Assembly (NCBI GenBank): GCA_017469935.1
Contig: JAFUFL010000009.1
Coordinates: forward strand, 1 to 64,000
Length of the DNA stretch: 64,000 nucleotides
Source: Lachnospiraceae bacterium
GTDB taxonomy: Bacteria > Bacillota > Clostridia > Lachnospirales > Lachnospiraceae
Direction of reading: 5' to 3'
The notes beneath the pieces were generated by a model, which saw nothing but the letters and a program-made list of their open reading frames with translations, was not told the origin of the DNA and ran no database searches. Below are positions 24,113 through 32,130 of this stretch, piece after piece. Position 1 is the stretch's first letter, and every line of letters starts with the position of its first letter. A program made the position numbers and the translations under genes.

Positions 24113-24177
24113 AAAATTTCCAAATCAGAGACAAAATTTCCGAGCACAATAATTGCCAAATCAGACACAGGAATTGC
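24113..24177. repeat. short direct repeats upstream of the XRE-Uma2 gene
   Basis: CCAAATCAGA(G/C)ACA occurs at 24120 and 24156, each followed by an AATT(T/G)CC block; the period is 36 bases. Possible binding sites for the XRE domain of the adjacent gene. Confidence 0.4.
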
Positions 24178-24288
24178 CATGGCTGGAAACAAAACGGAAA
24201 TATAATGGAAATAATGGTTGCGCCCGAACGGACAATATGATAATATACTGGAAATGAATGACTGATTTCAAGACCGGAGAGGAGCGTG

Positions 24289-25152
24289 ATGAGCAGAATG
24301 ACTATCGAGGAGATGAAGAGGCGAAAGAGAGAACTCGGATATACAAATCAGATGATCGCAGACCGCTCCGGAATACCGCTCAGCACGGTGCAGAAGGTGT
24401 TTGCCGGTGCCACTGCTTCACCGCGGAGAGACACGATTGAGGCTTTGGAGAAGGTGTTGGAGAGTGGGAAGCCGGACGAGAGAAAAAGTGACAGGTATAC
24501 TTATGAAGATCTTGCTCCGATAGCGAGTAAGGTCGGTGAAATGTCCGCAGCCTACGGCAGCCACCCGGTGAGCGGAAATCCGGACACAGCCGGAAAACCG
24601 CTTTACACACTGGAAGATTATCTGAAGCTTCCGGATGAGCAGCGAGTGGAGCTGATTGACGGCGTCTTTTATGATATGGCAGCGCCAACGACGGTCCACC
24701 AGAGTATAGCGGGCTTTTTGCACAAGAAATTTCTGGACTTCGTCATGGAGAATAAGGGGCCATGTTTTCCATTTATATCGCCGGTGGATGTACAGCTGGA
24801 CTGCGACGACAGGACGGTCGTACAGCCGGACGTGCTCGTGGTGTGCGACAGGTCCAAATACAAAAACGGCAGGGTGTTCGGTGCGCCGGACCTGGTTATC
24901 GAAGTGTTGTCTCCTTCAACCCGCAGGAAAGATATGCAGCTCAAGATGTACAAGTATTCGGAAGCCGGCGTCAGAGAGTACTGGATGGTGGATCCGGAGA
25001 AGAAGGTGGTGGTACAGTACGATCTTGAGCATTTGGAAATCCCGACCATTTACAATTTCCAATCGGAGGTCCCGGTTCTGATCTGGGACGGCGCCTGCAA
25101 GATCGACCTCGGTGAGATGTATGAGACGATCGGGTTTTTGTGGGAGCTGTGA
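24289..25152 (+). CDS. XRE-type helix-turn-helix fused to Uma2 endonuclease-fold domain
   Basis: A 287-residue protein. An N-terminal DNA-binding XRE domain (~5-62: ELGYTNQMIADRSGIPLSTVQ) is followed by a linker and a Uma2/DUF820 domain (~100-285) with the PD-(D/E)XK-like core VVQPDVLVVCD...GAPDLVIEVLSPSTRRKDMQLKMYKYSEAGVREYWMVDP. Uma2 proteins are restriction-endonuclease-like and mostly of unknown role; the fusion to XRE suggests DNA-targeted action or self-regulation. ATG at 24289 is preferred over GTG at 24286, after GAGAGGAG. No partner gene is adjacent. Confidence 0.82.
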   Translation: MSRMTIEEMKRRKRELGYTNQMIADRSGIPLSTVQKVFAGATASPRRDTIEALEKVLESGKPDERKSDRYTYEDLAPIASKVGEMSAAYGSHPVSGNPDTAGKPLYTLEDYLKLPDEQRVELIDGVFYDMAAPTTVHQSIAGFLHKKFLDFVMENKGPCFPFISPVDVQLDCDDRTVVQPDVLVVCDRSKYKNGRVFGAPDLVIEVLSPSTRRKDMQLKMYKYSEAGVREYWMVDPEKKVVVQYDLEHLEIPTIYNFQSEVPVLIWDGACKIDLGEMYETIGFLWEL

Positions 25153-25267
25153 TCCCGGGCTTTTGTGGGAATTGTAATCTTCGGATTTTAGCAGGAACTG
25201 TGATCCCGGCAGGATGTCTGCCGCCGGTTTCGAACATTGTTTGATCGCATGGATTGTGATAGGATGA

Positions 25268-25335
25268 GAGAATCGGAAGCCCGTCAGGCGGGCTTTCGAC
25301 GGCGCAGCGGCTCGCTCTGCGAGCCTTACTGCGAG
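25268..25335. repeat. intergenic repeat family B, copy 3
   Basis: AAGCCCGTCAGGCGGGCTTT hairpin, then GGCGCAGC and GGCTCGCTCTGCGAGCC followed by CTT. It lies directly upstream of the first cobalamin riboswitch and could act as a terminator of the XRE-Uma2 gene. Confidence 0.65.
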
Positions 25336-25351
25336 CCTTAAATAATGCGGA

Positions 25352-25530
25352 AGGTGTCGGGCAGGTTCGGCCGCAGCTGAGCCTGTCCGGTGAAAAGGGA
25401 AGCGGGTGCAAGTCCCGCACGATCTCGTCACCGTGATTCGAGAGCGCCCGCCTTAAGACCACTGGGAGACCGGGAAGGAAGGCAGGGCGCGCCTGATCGA
25501 TCAGCCGGGAGACCTGCCTGCCGCAGTACG
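25352..25530 (+). promoter_or_regulatory. cobalamin riboswitch 1
   Basis: The order of conserved parts is right for a B12 riboswitch: GGTGAAAAGGGAA, GCGGGTGCAAGTCCCGC, CCACTGGGAGACCGGGAAGG and the B12 box AGCCGGGAGACCTGCC (25503-25518), whose end pairs with GGCAGGT near 25364. It precedes the first cbiK gene and should lower its expression when adenosylcobalamin is plentiful. Confidence 0.88.
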
Positions 25531-25627
25531 GGGAATCTGCGAGAATTTGCGGGTTCCGGGCCACGAGGCATTGGCTGTACAAAATAGTGAGGTCGGTGGA
25601 ATCGGCACCGGTCTGCTTGTGGTACAC

Positions 25628-25653
25628 ACTTCGCCTCGGGGCGAAGTTTTTTT
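25628..25653 (+). terminator. riboswitch expression-platform terminator
   Basis: ACTTCGCC, loop TCGG, GGCGAAGT (25628-25647) and a seven-T run. It follows riboswitch 1 by ~100 bases and precedes the coding region, so it is the likely ligand-controlled terminator. Confidence 0.8.
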
Positions 25654-25654
25654 G

Positions 25655-25816
25655 TTATATTCAGCACCCCGGAAAAAAGATTAAAATAAGGACCGTGGAG
25701 CTCGCTCAACGGAACGTTTTTAATCTTTTTTCGGGGCGGACAAGGCGCGGAGCGCCTCTGGACGCGCACAGTCCCGAATGCGAAGCATTAGGGACTGTGG
25801 GGGGCTGAAATAGTTT
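25655..25816. repeat. structured MITE-like repeat family A, copy in the cbiK leader
   Basis: A full-length copy (TIR TATTCAGCACCCC; long hairpin with right arm GTTTTTAATCTTTTTTCGGG; GAATGCGAAGCATTAGGGA hairpin; right end GGGGGCTGAAATAGTT). It sits between the riboswitch terminator and the cbiK ribosome binding site, so every cbiK mRNA must carry it. Confidence 0.85.
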
Positions 25817-25831
25817 CGAAAGGAGGAAATC

Positions 25832-27607
25832 ATGAAAAAGACAATAGCACTTCTCATGGCATTGATGCTTACGGCGACAGCCGCGGTCGGCTGCGGAGGC
25901 GGCTCGACGCAGACTCCCGCGGATGCCGGGGCGGCCGATACCGGCGCCACGGCTCAGGCCCAGGCCGGAGCGACCGGGGAAGAAGGACAGCCGGAGCAGA
26001 CCGGCCAGGAAGGGAGCGAGGCCGGAACGGAAACCGGGACAGGCGCCCCCATCGCGGACGGCATGTACCAGGCGGACTTCAATACGGACAGCTCGATGTT
26101 CCATGTCAATGAGACCAAGGACGGAAAGGGAGTCCTCATCGTGAGTGAAGGCAAAATGACGATCCATGTCGTCATGCCCTCCAAGAATATTTTGAATCTG
26201 TACTGCGGGACGGCGGAGGACGCGCAGAAGGAAGGCGCAGAGCTTTTGCAGCCGCTTACCGAGGAAGTAACTTACAGTGACGGCACAAGAGAAGAAGTGA
26301 ACACTTTCGATATTCCGGTGCCGTATTTGGACAAGGAGTTTGACGTGGCACTGATCGGAGAAAAAGGAAAATGGTATGATCACAAGGTAAGCGTTTCGAA
26401 TCCGGTCTCTCTGGATGAGCTGATCACGGCGGATTCCCCGGAAGAGGCAGCAGCGGCCGCGACCGGCGATGCGACGACCGAGCCGAAAGCGGATGCGCCG
26501 GAAGGGAAGGACGCAGGAGCGAGTTCCGCCAGTGAAGAGGACCTGAAAGCCGCGCAGGCAGTCGCGGAGAAGATCGACGCGATCTATGTGCAGCAGTGGA
26601 CGGAAGAGACGGACCAGATGTGCGCAGAGGCCAAAGAAGCGTGGGACGCCCTGACGGACGAGCAGAAAGCTCTTGTTGAGGGAGAGTTTGCGGATCCGGA
26701 CTATTTTGGCGCGGATACCGGGGACGCATCGGCGGATGACCCGCGCAGCGGAAATGATATCGGCGAGAAGGAGCTGCTTGTGGTCAGCTTCGGAACATCC
26801 TTCAATAACAGCCGCGCGGCGGACATCGGAGGGATCGAGAAGGCGCTGCAGGAGGCGTATCCCGACTGGTCGGTCAGGAGGGCGTTTACTTCCCAGATCA
26901 TCATCAATCACATACAGGCCAGAGACGGCGAGAAGATCGACAACGTGGAGCAGGCGCTGGAGCGCGCGGCGGCAAATGGCGTGAAACAGCTGATCATTCA
27001 GCCCACACACCTGATGCACGGTTCGGAGTACGATGAGCTCGCAAAAGCCGTCAGCAGTTTCAGCGAAATGTTTGAATCCGTGAAGATTGCGGAACCTCTG
27101 CTCGGACAGGTGGGCGCGGACGCGTCGGAAGTCAACGCGGACAAGGAAACCGTCGCAAAAGCCATCACGGAGACAGCGGTCTCCGAAGCGGGCTTTGACA
27201 GCCTTGAAGCGGCCGAACAGGACAAAACGGCGTTTGTTTTCATGGGCCACGGAACCTCTCACGCGGCGAAAGTCACGTACAGCCAGATGCAGGCACAGAT
27301 GGAGCAGCTGGGATATGGAAACGTCTTCATCGGCACTGTTGAGGGAGAGCCGGAAGAGACCGCCTGCGAAGCCGTCATCGAAAAGGTAAAGGCGGCGGGA
27401 TATACCAAAATAGTGCTCAGACCCCTCATGGTCGTGGCGGGCGACCATGCCAACAACGACATGGCGGGAGAGGACGCGGATTCCTGGCTGAGTATGTTTA
27501 AGGCGGCAGGCTTTGAGAAAGTTGACACACAGATCGCCGGTATGGGCAGTATTGCCGCCGTTCAGAAGATCTATGTCGAGCATTCGGGGGAAGTTGTAAA
27601 CGAGTGA
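25832..27607 (+). CDS. cbiK: lipoprotein-type CbiK sirohydrochlorin cobaltochelatase, module order A-B-C
   Basis: A 591-residue protein with a lipoprotein signal (~1-21, ending AAVGC then GGG). Module A (~77-195) is a beta-rich domain (DGMYQADFNTDSSMFHVN...WYDHKVSVSNP). Module B (~235-300) is helical (IDAIYVQQW...WDALTDEQKALVEGEFADPDYFG). Module C (~311-591) is CbiK (ELLVVSFGTSFNNSRAADIGG, QPTHLMHG, FMGHGTSHAAK, VVAGDHANND), which inserts Co2+ into sirohydrochlorin; the His residues bind cobalt. The signal implies action outside the membrane, unlike cytoplasmic CbiK. A B12 riboswitch controls it. A second copy at 32654 has the order B-C-A. Confidence 0.88.
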   Translation: MKKTIALLMALMLTATAAVGCGGGSTQTPADAGAADTGATAQAQAGATGEEGQPEQTGQEGSEAGTETGTGAPIADGMYQADFNTDSSMFHVNETKDGKGVLIVSEGKMTIHVVMPSKNILNLYCGTAEDAQKEGAELLQPLTEEVTYSDGTREEVNTFDIPVPYLDKEFDVALIGEKGKWYDHKVSVSNPVSLDELITADSPEEAAAAATGDATTEPKADAPEGKDAGASSASEEDLKAAQAVAEKIDAIYVQQWTEETDQMCAEAKEAWDALTDEQKALVEGEFADPDYFGADTGDASADDPRSGNDIGEKELLVVSFGTSFNNSRAADIGGIEKALQEAYPDWSVRRAFTSQIIINHIQARDGEKIDNVEQALERAAANGVKQLIIQPTHLMHGSEYDELAKAVSSFSEMFESVKIAEPLLGQVGADASEVNADKETVAKAITETAVSEAGFDSLEAAEQDKTAFVFMGHGTSHAAKVTYSQMQAQMEQLGYGNVFIGTVEGEPEETACEAVIEKVKAAGYTKIVLRPLMVVAGDHANNDMAGEDADSWLSMFKAAGFEKVDTQIAGMGSIAAVQKIYVEHSGEVVNE

Positions 27608-27620
27608 ATCATATTTGCGG

Positions 27621-27655
27621 AGACCCGGACAGTTGATCTGTCCGGGTCTTTTTTT
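27621..27655 (+). terminator. Rho-independent terminator after the first cbiK
   Basis: A 12-base stem (27621-27632 with 27638-27649, loop TTGAT) and a seven-T run. Confidence 0.92.
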
Positions 27656-27905
27656 CGGATAAGACTCCTCTCGGGGTGGAACCCCTCGGGTAAAGGATGC
27701 ACATGCTTTCAAAATAATAATAAAAAACAAACGATTTCCTCAAAATAATTACAAAAGAGAAAAGAACGTTTGATGTATAATCGGGGCAAAGAAGAATAGC
27801 GGCGGGAAATGAAGAGCCCGCGTCAATAAAGATTGCGGGCAGCCTGCCCGGATCTGCGCTGTATTTTGACAAACCGGGGTTTTTAACGAAAGGAGAAATG
27901 TGCAG
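27656..27905 (+). promoter_or_regulatory. leader and promoter region of the corrinoid operon
   Basis: Contains a CCTCTCGGGGTGGAACCCCTCGG hairpin-like block near 27667-27690, an A/T-rich stretch, and a TATAAT hexamer near 27776. A GCCCGCG...TGCGGGC pair lies near 27812-27840. No cobalamin riboswitch motif is seen here. Confidence 0.35.
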
Positions 27906-28544
27906 ATGAGTGAAGTACTCGCGAATATTTCCGCAATGCTGCAGAAGGGAAAAAGGAAAGATGTTGCCAGGCTTTGTCAGCAGGCAATCGATGAAGGACT
28001 GGATGCGAATGTGATTCTGACAGACGGCCTGCTTGCGGGCATGGATGTGATTGGTGCGAAGTTCAAGGCAAATGAGATCTTTGTACCGCAGGTTCTGGTA
28101 GCGGCCCGCGCCATGAAGGCCGGCTCGGAAGTTCTCAAGCCGTATCTGGCAGGCGACGATGCGAGCGGAAAAGGAAAAATCGTCATGGGAACAGTCCAGG
28201 GGGACCTGCACGACATCGGCAAGAATCTTGTCATCATGATGTTTGAAGGAAAAGGGTTTGAGGTCATCGACCTGGGCGTGGATGTGCCTACGGAGAAGTT
28301 TATCCAGACCGCTATTGAGGAGGACGCGGATATTATCGGACTCTCTGCGCTTCTGACGACGACCATGCCTGTCATGGCGGAGGTGATCAAGGCGGCCGAG
28401 GAGGCAGGCATTCGTGACAGAGTGAAGATCATGGTAGGCGGAGCGCCCGTTACAAAAGAATTTGCGGAAAGCATCGGTGCAGACGCCTACACGGAGGATG
28501 CGCCGAGCGCTGCAGAGAAGGCACTTGAACTGATAAGTGCATAA
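27906..28544 (+). CDS. methyltransferase cognate corrinoid protein
   Basis: A 212-residue B12-binding protein of the MtaC/MtbC/MttC type. An N-terminal helical cap (~1-85) is followed by a Rossmann corrinoid-binding domain with GDLHDIGKN, whose His is the lower axial ligand of cobalt, and GLSALLTTTM plus VGGAPVTKEFA. It carries the methyl group between substrate and acceptor methyltransferases. The start is ATG at 27906 (in-frame GTG at 27900 possible) after AAGGAG. The next genes encode its reactivase, a DUF2284 protein and a UroD-type methyltransferase. Confidence 0.92.
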   Translation: MSEVLANISAMLQKGKRKDVARLCQQAIDEGLDANVILTDGLLAGMDVIGAKFKANEIFVPQVLVAARAMKAGSEVLKPYLAGDDASGKGKIVMGTVQGDLHDIGKNLVIMMFEGKGFEVIDLGVDVPTEKFIQTAIEEDADIIGLSALLTTTMPVMAEVIKAAEEAGIRDRVKIMVGGAPVTKEFAESIGADAYTEDAPSAAEKALELISA

Positions 28545-28566
28545 GAAACAGTAAGAGACGAAAGAC

Positions 28567-28593
28567 AATGCCTCCGCGTATCGCGGAGGCATT
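28567..28593. other. perfect hairpin inside the corrinoid operon
   Basis: AATGCCTCCGCG pairs fully with CGCGGAGGCATT across TAT. No T-run follows on either strand, so it is more likely an mRNA processing or stability element than a terminator. It separates the abundant carrier protein gene from the reactivase gene. Confidence 0.5.
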
Positions 28594-28646
28594 ATGCGAC
28601 TCAGGGGGAGGATCTTCGCTCTGAGTACTTTGACATAAGGGGAAGG

Positions 28647-28835
28647 ATGGAAAAGAACTGGATTGAACTGGATCGCGGCTGCGAGGGAAAGAGCGTAATG
28701 GAGGCTCTGAACGAGCAGGGGGTGTATCTTTCGGGGAACTGCGGTTCCAACGGGACCTGCGGGAAGTGTCAGATCCGAATCTGCGGAGAGGCACCGGCTC
28801 CTTCAGAGCCGGATCAAAAGCTCCTGTCCGGGTAG
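28647..28835 (+). CDS. N-terminal [2Fe-2S] part of corrinoid reactivase, ends at an in-frame TAG
   Basis: 62 residues carrying three of the four ferredoxin cysteines (GNCGSNGTCGKCQ: C-x5-C-x2-C). The frame stops at TAG (28833-28835) and continues in the same frame straight into the ASKHA part (28851 onward). The fourth cysteine, in RLACKT, comes after the stop. So this is one gene split by a nonsense codon, not a separate ferredoxin gene. The intact product (28647-30218, ~523 residues) would be the ATP-dependent reductive activator of corrinoid proteins (RACE/RamA-like). Whether it is readthrough, mutation or assembly error is open. Confidence 0.7.
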   Translation: MEKNWIELDRGCEGKSVMEALNEQGVYLSGNCGSNGTCGKCQIRICGEAPAPSEPDQKLLSG

Positions 28836-28850
28836 AGCCTGGAAAAGGGG

Positions 28851-30218
28851 GTGAGACTGGCGTGTAAAACAAAGGCCGCGCCGGGAATGCGGATCGTTAT
28901 GGTCACACCGGATGAGTCAAAGATGACAGTGGAATCTTCTTTTTGGCTGCCCGGCGGCATCCGGGCGGGGAAAGCTTCTTCCGGGGAGGAGAGAACAGGG
29001 GATTTCGGTTCTGCGTCTGCTGTACCGGGAGAGCTCGGATCTGCTGTGCCGGGAGAGCCTGCGTCTGCTGTGCCGGGAGAGTTCGCGGCTGCCGTGGATA
29101 TCGGGACAACGACGATCGCGATGAGCGCTGTCGAGACAGGGACCGGGCGCATCGTAAAGACGGTGACGGGCGTCAATCACCAGCGCGCCTTTGGCGCGGA
29201 TGTCATCAGCCGCATGGAGGCGTCTAACAGAGGAAAAGGGGAGCAGCTGCGGCAGGCGGTCGCCTCTGATCTGGGGGAGCTCCGAAAAAGGCTTGGGCTT
29301 AGGGAAAACGTGAAAATGCTGATCAGCGGCAACACGACCATGGAGCATCTTCTGCAGGGGATGCCCTGCACCACACTCGGCGTCGCACCCTATACGCCGG
29401 TCGACCTCTCCCTGCACGAATACGGGAATATGACGATCCTTCCCGGAATCAGTACTTTTGTCGGTGCGGATATAGTCAGCGGAATTGTCGCCTGCGGAAT
29501 GGATGAAGGGGAAGAAATCTGTCTTCTGGTGGATCTGGGCACAAACGGAGAGATGGCGATCGGAAACCGTGACAGAATCCTTTCGGCATCTACGGCGGCG
29601 GGCCCCGCTTTTGAGGGCGGCAATATCAGCTGTGGGATTGCGGGTATTCCCGGAGCGGTCTGCAGCGTCGAGATCCGGGACAGGAAAGCGCGGAGCAGGA
29701 CGATCGGAGGAGAGCCGGCAGTGGGAATCTGCGGGACAGGCGTGATCGAGGTGGTATACGAGCTTCTTAAGGAAGGACTGATCGATGAGACAGGCCTGTT
29801 GGACGAGGAATATTTTGACAGTGGTTTTCCGGTGGCAGAGGGGGTTGTGTTTACCGAAAAAGACATCCGTGAGGTACAGCTGGCCAAATCGGCAGTCCGC
29901 GCGGGAATAGAAGTGCTGATCGGTTCTTACGGGACCGACTTCAGCCATATCGGAAAACTGTATCTGGCGGGCGGATTCGGCCAGAAGATCGATCTGATAA
30001 AAGCGGCAGGGATAGGGCTTCTGCCGGGGGAAGTGCTGGAGCGGACATATCCGGTGGGCAACACCTCTCTCGCAGGGGCAGTGATGGCTGCACACGATCC
30101 CGCTGTCCTCGATCGGATGGTAAAAGTTGCCCGCACTGCCGAGGAAACGGCATTGGCAGAGAATCCGCAGTTCAGTGATCTGTATATGGACAACATGTTT
30201 TTCCCGGAGCAGGAATAG
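28851..30218 (+). CDS. corrinoid reactivase, ASKHA (DUF4445) part
   Basis: 455 residues in frame with the preceding fragment. It begins with the end of the ferredoxin domain (RLACKTKA, fourth Cys), then a linker with three SAVPGE repeats (29016-29087), then the ASKHA ATPase: AAVDIGTTTIAMSAVETGTG (phosphate 1), NHQRAFGADVISR, LLVDLGTNGEMAIGN, and a final GKLYLAGGFGQKIDL. The family uses ATP to drive reduction of inactive Co(II) corrinoid to Co(I). A GTG near 28851 could start it independently, preceded by AAAAGGGG, but then the iron-sulfur domain would be incomplete. Confidence 0.85.
   Translation: MRLACKTKAAPGMRIVMVTPDESKMTVESSFWLPGGIRAGKASSGEERTGDFGSASAVPGELGSAVPGEPASAVPGEFAAAVDIGTTTIAMSAVETGTGRIVKTVTGVNHQRAFGADVISRMEASNRGKGEQLRQAVASDLGELRKRLGLRENVKMLISGNTTMEHLLQGMPCTTLGVAPYTPVDLSLHEYGNMTILPGISTFVGADIVSGIVACGMDEGEEICLLVDLGTNGEMAIGNRDRILSASTAAGPAFEGGNISCGIAGIPGAVCSVEIRDRKARSRTIGGEPAVGICGTGVIEVVYELLKEGLIDETGLLDEEYFDSGFPVAEGVVFTEKDIREVQLAKSAVRAGIEVLIGSYGTDFSHIGKLYLAGGFGQKIDLIKAAGIGLLPGEVLERTYPVGNTSLAGAVMAAHDPAVLDRMVKVARTAEETALAENPQFSDLYMDNMFFPEQE
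29016..29087. repeat. 24-base in-frame tandem repeat (three units)
   Basis: Units start at 29016, 29040 and 29064, each TCTGCTGT(A/G)CCGGGAGAG plus six variable bases. They encode SAVPGExx three times in the linker between the ferredoxin and ASKHA domains. Confidence 0.8.
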
Positions 30219-30268
30219 ACTTTCAGGGAGCGGCGGAAGGGAACCATTCGGCAGGAGGCTGAAACTTT

Positions 30269-30808
30269 ATGAACAGAGAAGAAGCGGTGGCACTGGCAGA
30301 GGAAATAGGCTTTGGAGGGAAAGGAATCTTCCGCACAAAGGAACTGAAATTCCTGAAGGAAGTGCGTGATATGTGTAAGGCCAACAGGTGCGGCAATTAT
30401 GGCAGGCTCTGGACCTGCCCGCCGGCCTGCGGCACGCTTTCAGAGAGCAGAAAAAAGGCAAAAGCGTATAAGTGGGGAATTGTCCTGCAGACGACGGCGC
30501 AGATGGAGGACGAATTTGACGCAGAGGCAATCGAGTCGGCACAGAGCACACAGAGAGAGCACTTTTTGAACTATTGTGACAGGCTGCGGGAAATGGGAGA
30601 GGATTTCCTCCCCATGGGCAGCGGCGGCTGCGGAATGCTGTGCAAGTCATGCACATATCCGGATGCGCCCTGCCGCCATCCCAGCAAGGCAGTAACGTCG
30701 ATGGAAGCGTACGGGCTCATGGTCACGGACGTCTGCAAAATAGCGAATACGCCCTATTATTACGGAAGAAATACCGTGACCTTTACGGGCTGTGTGCTGT
30801 TTCCGTAA
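30269..30808 (+). CDS. DUF2284 cysteine-rich metal-binding protein
   Basis: A 179-residue protein of the DUF2284 family. The hallmark Cys groups are present: CKANRCGNYGRLWTCPPACG near the middle of the first half and CGMLCKSCTYPDAPCRHP in the second. About ten cysteines suggest an iron-sulfur cluster or other metal site. It sits between the reactivase and methyltransferase genes; DUF2284 genes often neighbour corrinoid methyltransferases, so an electron-transfer or reactivation role is a reasonable inference, but no activity is established. Confidence 0.85.
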   Translation: MNREEAVALAEEIGFGGKGIFRTKELKFLKEVRDMCKANRCGNYGRLWTCPPACGTLSESRKKAKAYKWGIVLQTTAQMEDEFDAEAIESAQSTQREHFLNYCDRLREMGEDFLPMGSGGCGMLCKSCTYPDAPCRHPSKAVTSMEAYGLMVTDVCKIANTPYYYGRNTVTFTGCVLFP

Positions 30809-30998
30809 GGAAGCGCGGAGCATTCAGTCCGCAGGGATTTTTCGGAAAATCACTTACTGACCGGATGCAAAAAAATTACAAAAACAGAAGATGGTTTTCC
30901 CAAAAACGGGCTGAGGCATAACTTATAATGAACCGGAAAGCAAAAGCCGGAACGGGCGAGCAAAAACACAAGGAATAACAAAGCGAGGAGAAAGCAAT

Positions 30999-32042
30999 AT
31001 GAATTCCATGGAAAGAGTTGTCATGGCACTAAACCACCAGGAACCGGACCGCGTCCCGGTCTATCCGCTCCTGGCCGGGGTATCGAGACATCTGATCGGC
31101 GCAAACTGCCGCGAGTGGTCCACAGATGCGGATACCTGCGTAAAAGGTCTTTTAAAGGCCAAAGAGGAATATGAACTCGACTGTATCGTGACGCTGATCG
31201 ATCTTTCCGTCGAGTGCTCGGCATGGGGGCAGGAACTTATCTATCCGGAGAACGAGGCGGCGCATCCCAATTACAGGAACCAGGTCATTGAAGACGAGGA
31301 TTCCTATGACAAGATCCAATATGTCGACTACCGCACCTGTGACCGCATGATGATGCACATCGATGTCTGCAGAAAGCTGGTTGAGGCTGCGAAAGGGGAG
31401 TACCCGGTCGTCGCGTTCGTTTTCGGACCGCTCGGAACGCTCTCCATGCTGCGCAACCAGGAGGAAATGTATGTGGACTGTATCGAGCAGCCGGAGGTCG
31501 TGCATGATGCGGCAGGCGTGATCACACAGGTACTCAAGGAGTACTGCGACGCGCTCCTTGCGACCGGCGTCCAGGGAATCATGTTTGATACACTGTTCGC
31601 TTCCGGAAGCATCATGAGCAAGGACATGTGGGATGAGCTTGAAGGAGATCTGGTGCAGGAACTTGCCGAGTTCGTGCATTCCAAAGGAGCCATGGTCATG
31701 ATCCACAACTGCGGAGGCAAGATCTATTTTGACGCACAGATTCGGCGCATGCATCCCGAAGCCATTTCCTTCCTGTATCCGCCGGATGACTGTGCAGACT
31801 TCGCGGAGTGCAAGGAGAAATACGGAGATGTGACGACCTTGATCGGCTGCGTAGCGCCTACGACCGCGACGGTCGGAACGCCTGAGAAGCTCGAGGCCGA
31901 GTGCAAGGAAAGCATTGACGCCATGGCCAAAGGCGGCGGGTTTATTCTCGCTACCGGCTGTGAACTGATATCGCCCAATGCTTTCCCGCATGCGAAGCAC
32001 ATGGTGGAGATCGCCAAAACGTACGGCGCTTATAAAAAATAA
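30999..32042 (+). CDS. UroD-fold corrinoid methyltransferase (MtaA/MtbA/OdmB-like)
   Basis: A 347-residue protein of the uroporphyrinogen decarboxylase superfamily, methyltransferase branch. The zinc site pattern is visible as MIHNCGG (His-x-Cys) and the later ATGCEL Cys. The start RVVMALNHQEPDRVPVYPL is typical. It either moves methyl from the corrinoid protein to tetrahydrofolate or coenzyme, or demethylates the substrate (as the O-demethylase MtvB does). No MttB/MtmB gene is present, so it may be the substrate-specific enzyme. GAGGAG precedes the ATG. Confidence 0.88.
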   Translation: MNSMERVVMALNHQEPDRVPVYPLLAGVSRHLIGANCREWSTDADTCVKGLLKAKEEYELDCIVTLIDLSVECSAWGQELIYPENEAAHPNYRNQVIEDEDSYDKIQYVDYRTCDRMMMHIDVCRKLVEAAKGEYPVVAFVFGPLGTLSMLRNQEEMYVDCIEQPEVVHDAAGVITQVLKEYCDALLATGVQGIMFDTLFASGSIMSKDMWDELEGDLVQELAEFVHSKGAMVMIHNCGGKIYFDAQIRRMHPEAISFLYPPDDCADFAECKEKYGDVTTLIGCVAPTTATVGTPEKLEAECKESIDAMAKGGGFILATGCELISPNAFPHAKHMVEIAKTYGAYKK

Positions 32043-32043
32043 G

Positions 32044-32089
32044 AGATATTTGTAAAATTGCCAATAATATAAAGCTAATACAAATATCT
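32044..32089. promoter_or_regulatory. 11-base perfect inverted repeat
   Basis: AGATATTTGTA (32044-32054) pairs with TACAAATATCT (32079-32089) around an A/T-rich centre. It lies just after the methyltransferase stop and before riboswitch 2. It may be a weak terminator or an operator for the following transcript. Confidence 0.4.
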
Positions 32090-32130
32090 GAGCTGTAGCC
32101 TGTTATGATGGCTATGAACGGACAACAGAA

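Noticed and set aside
28833..28835. Pyrrolysine codon in the reactivase
   Set aside because: Not claimed as fact: known Pyl sites are in MtmB, MtbB and MttB, no pyl genes are in the window, and TAG ends several ordinary genes here (for example larB and the sigma factor). Kept only as something to test.
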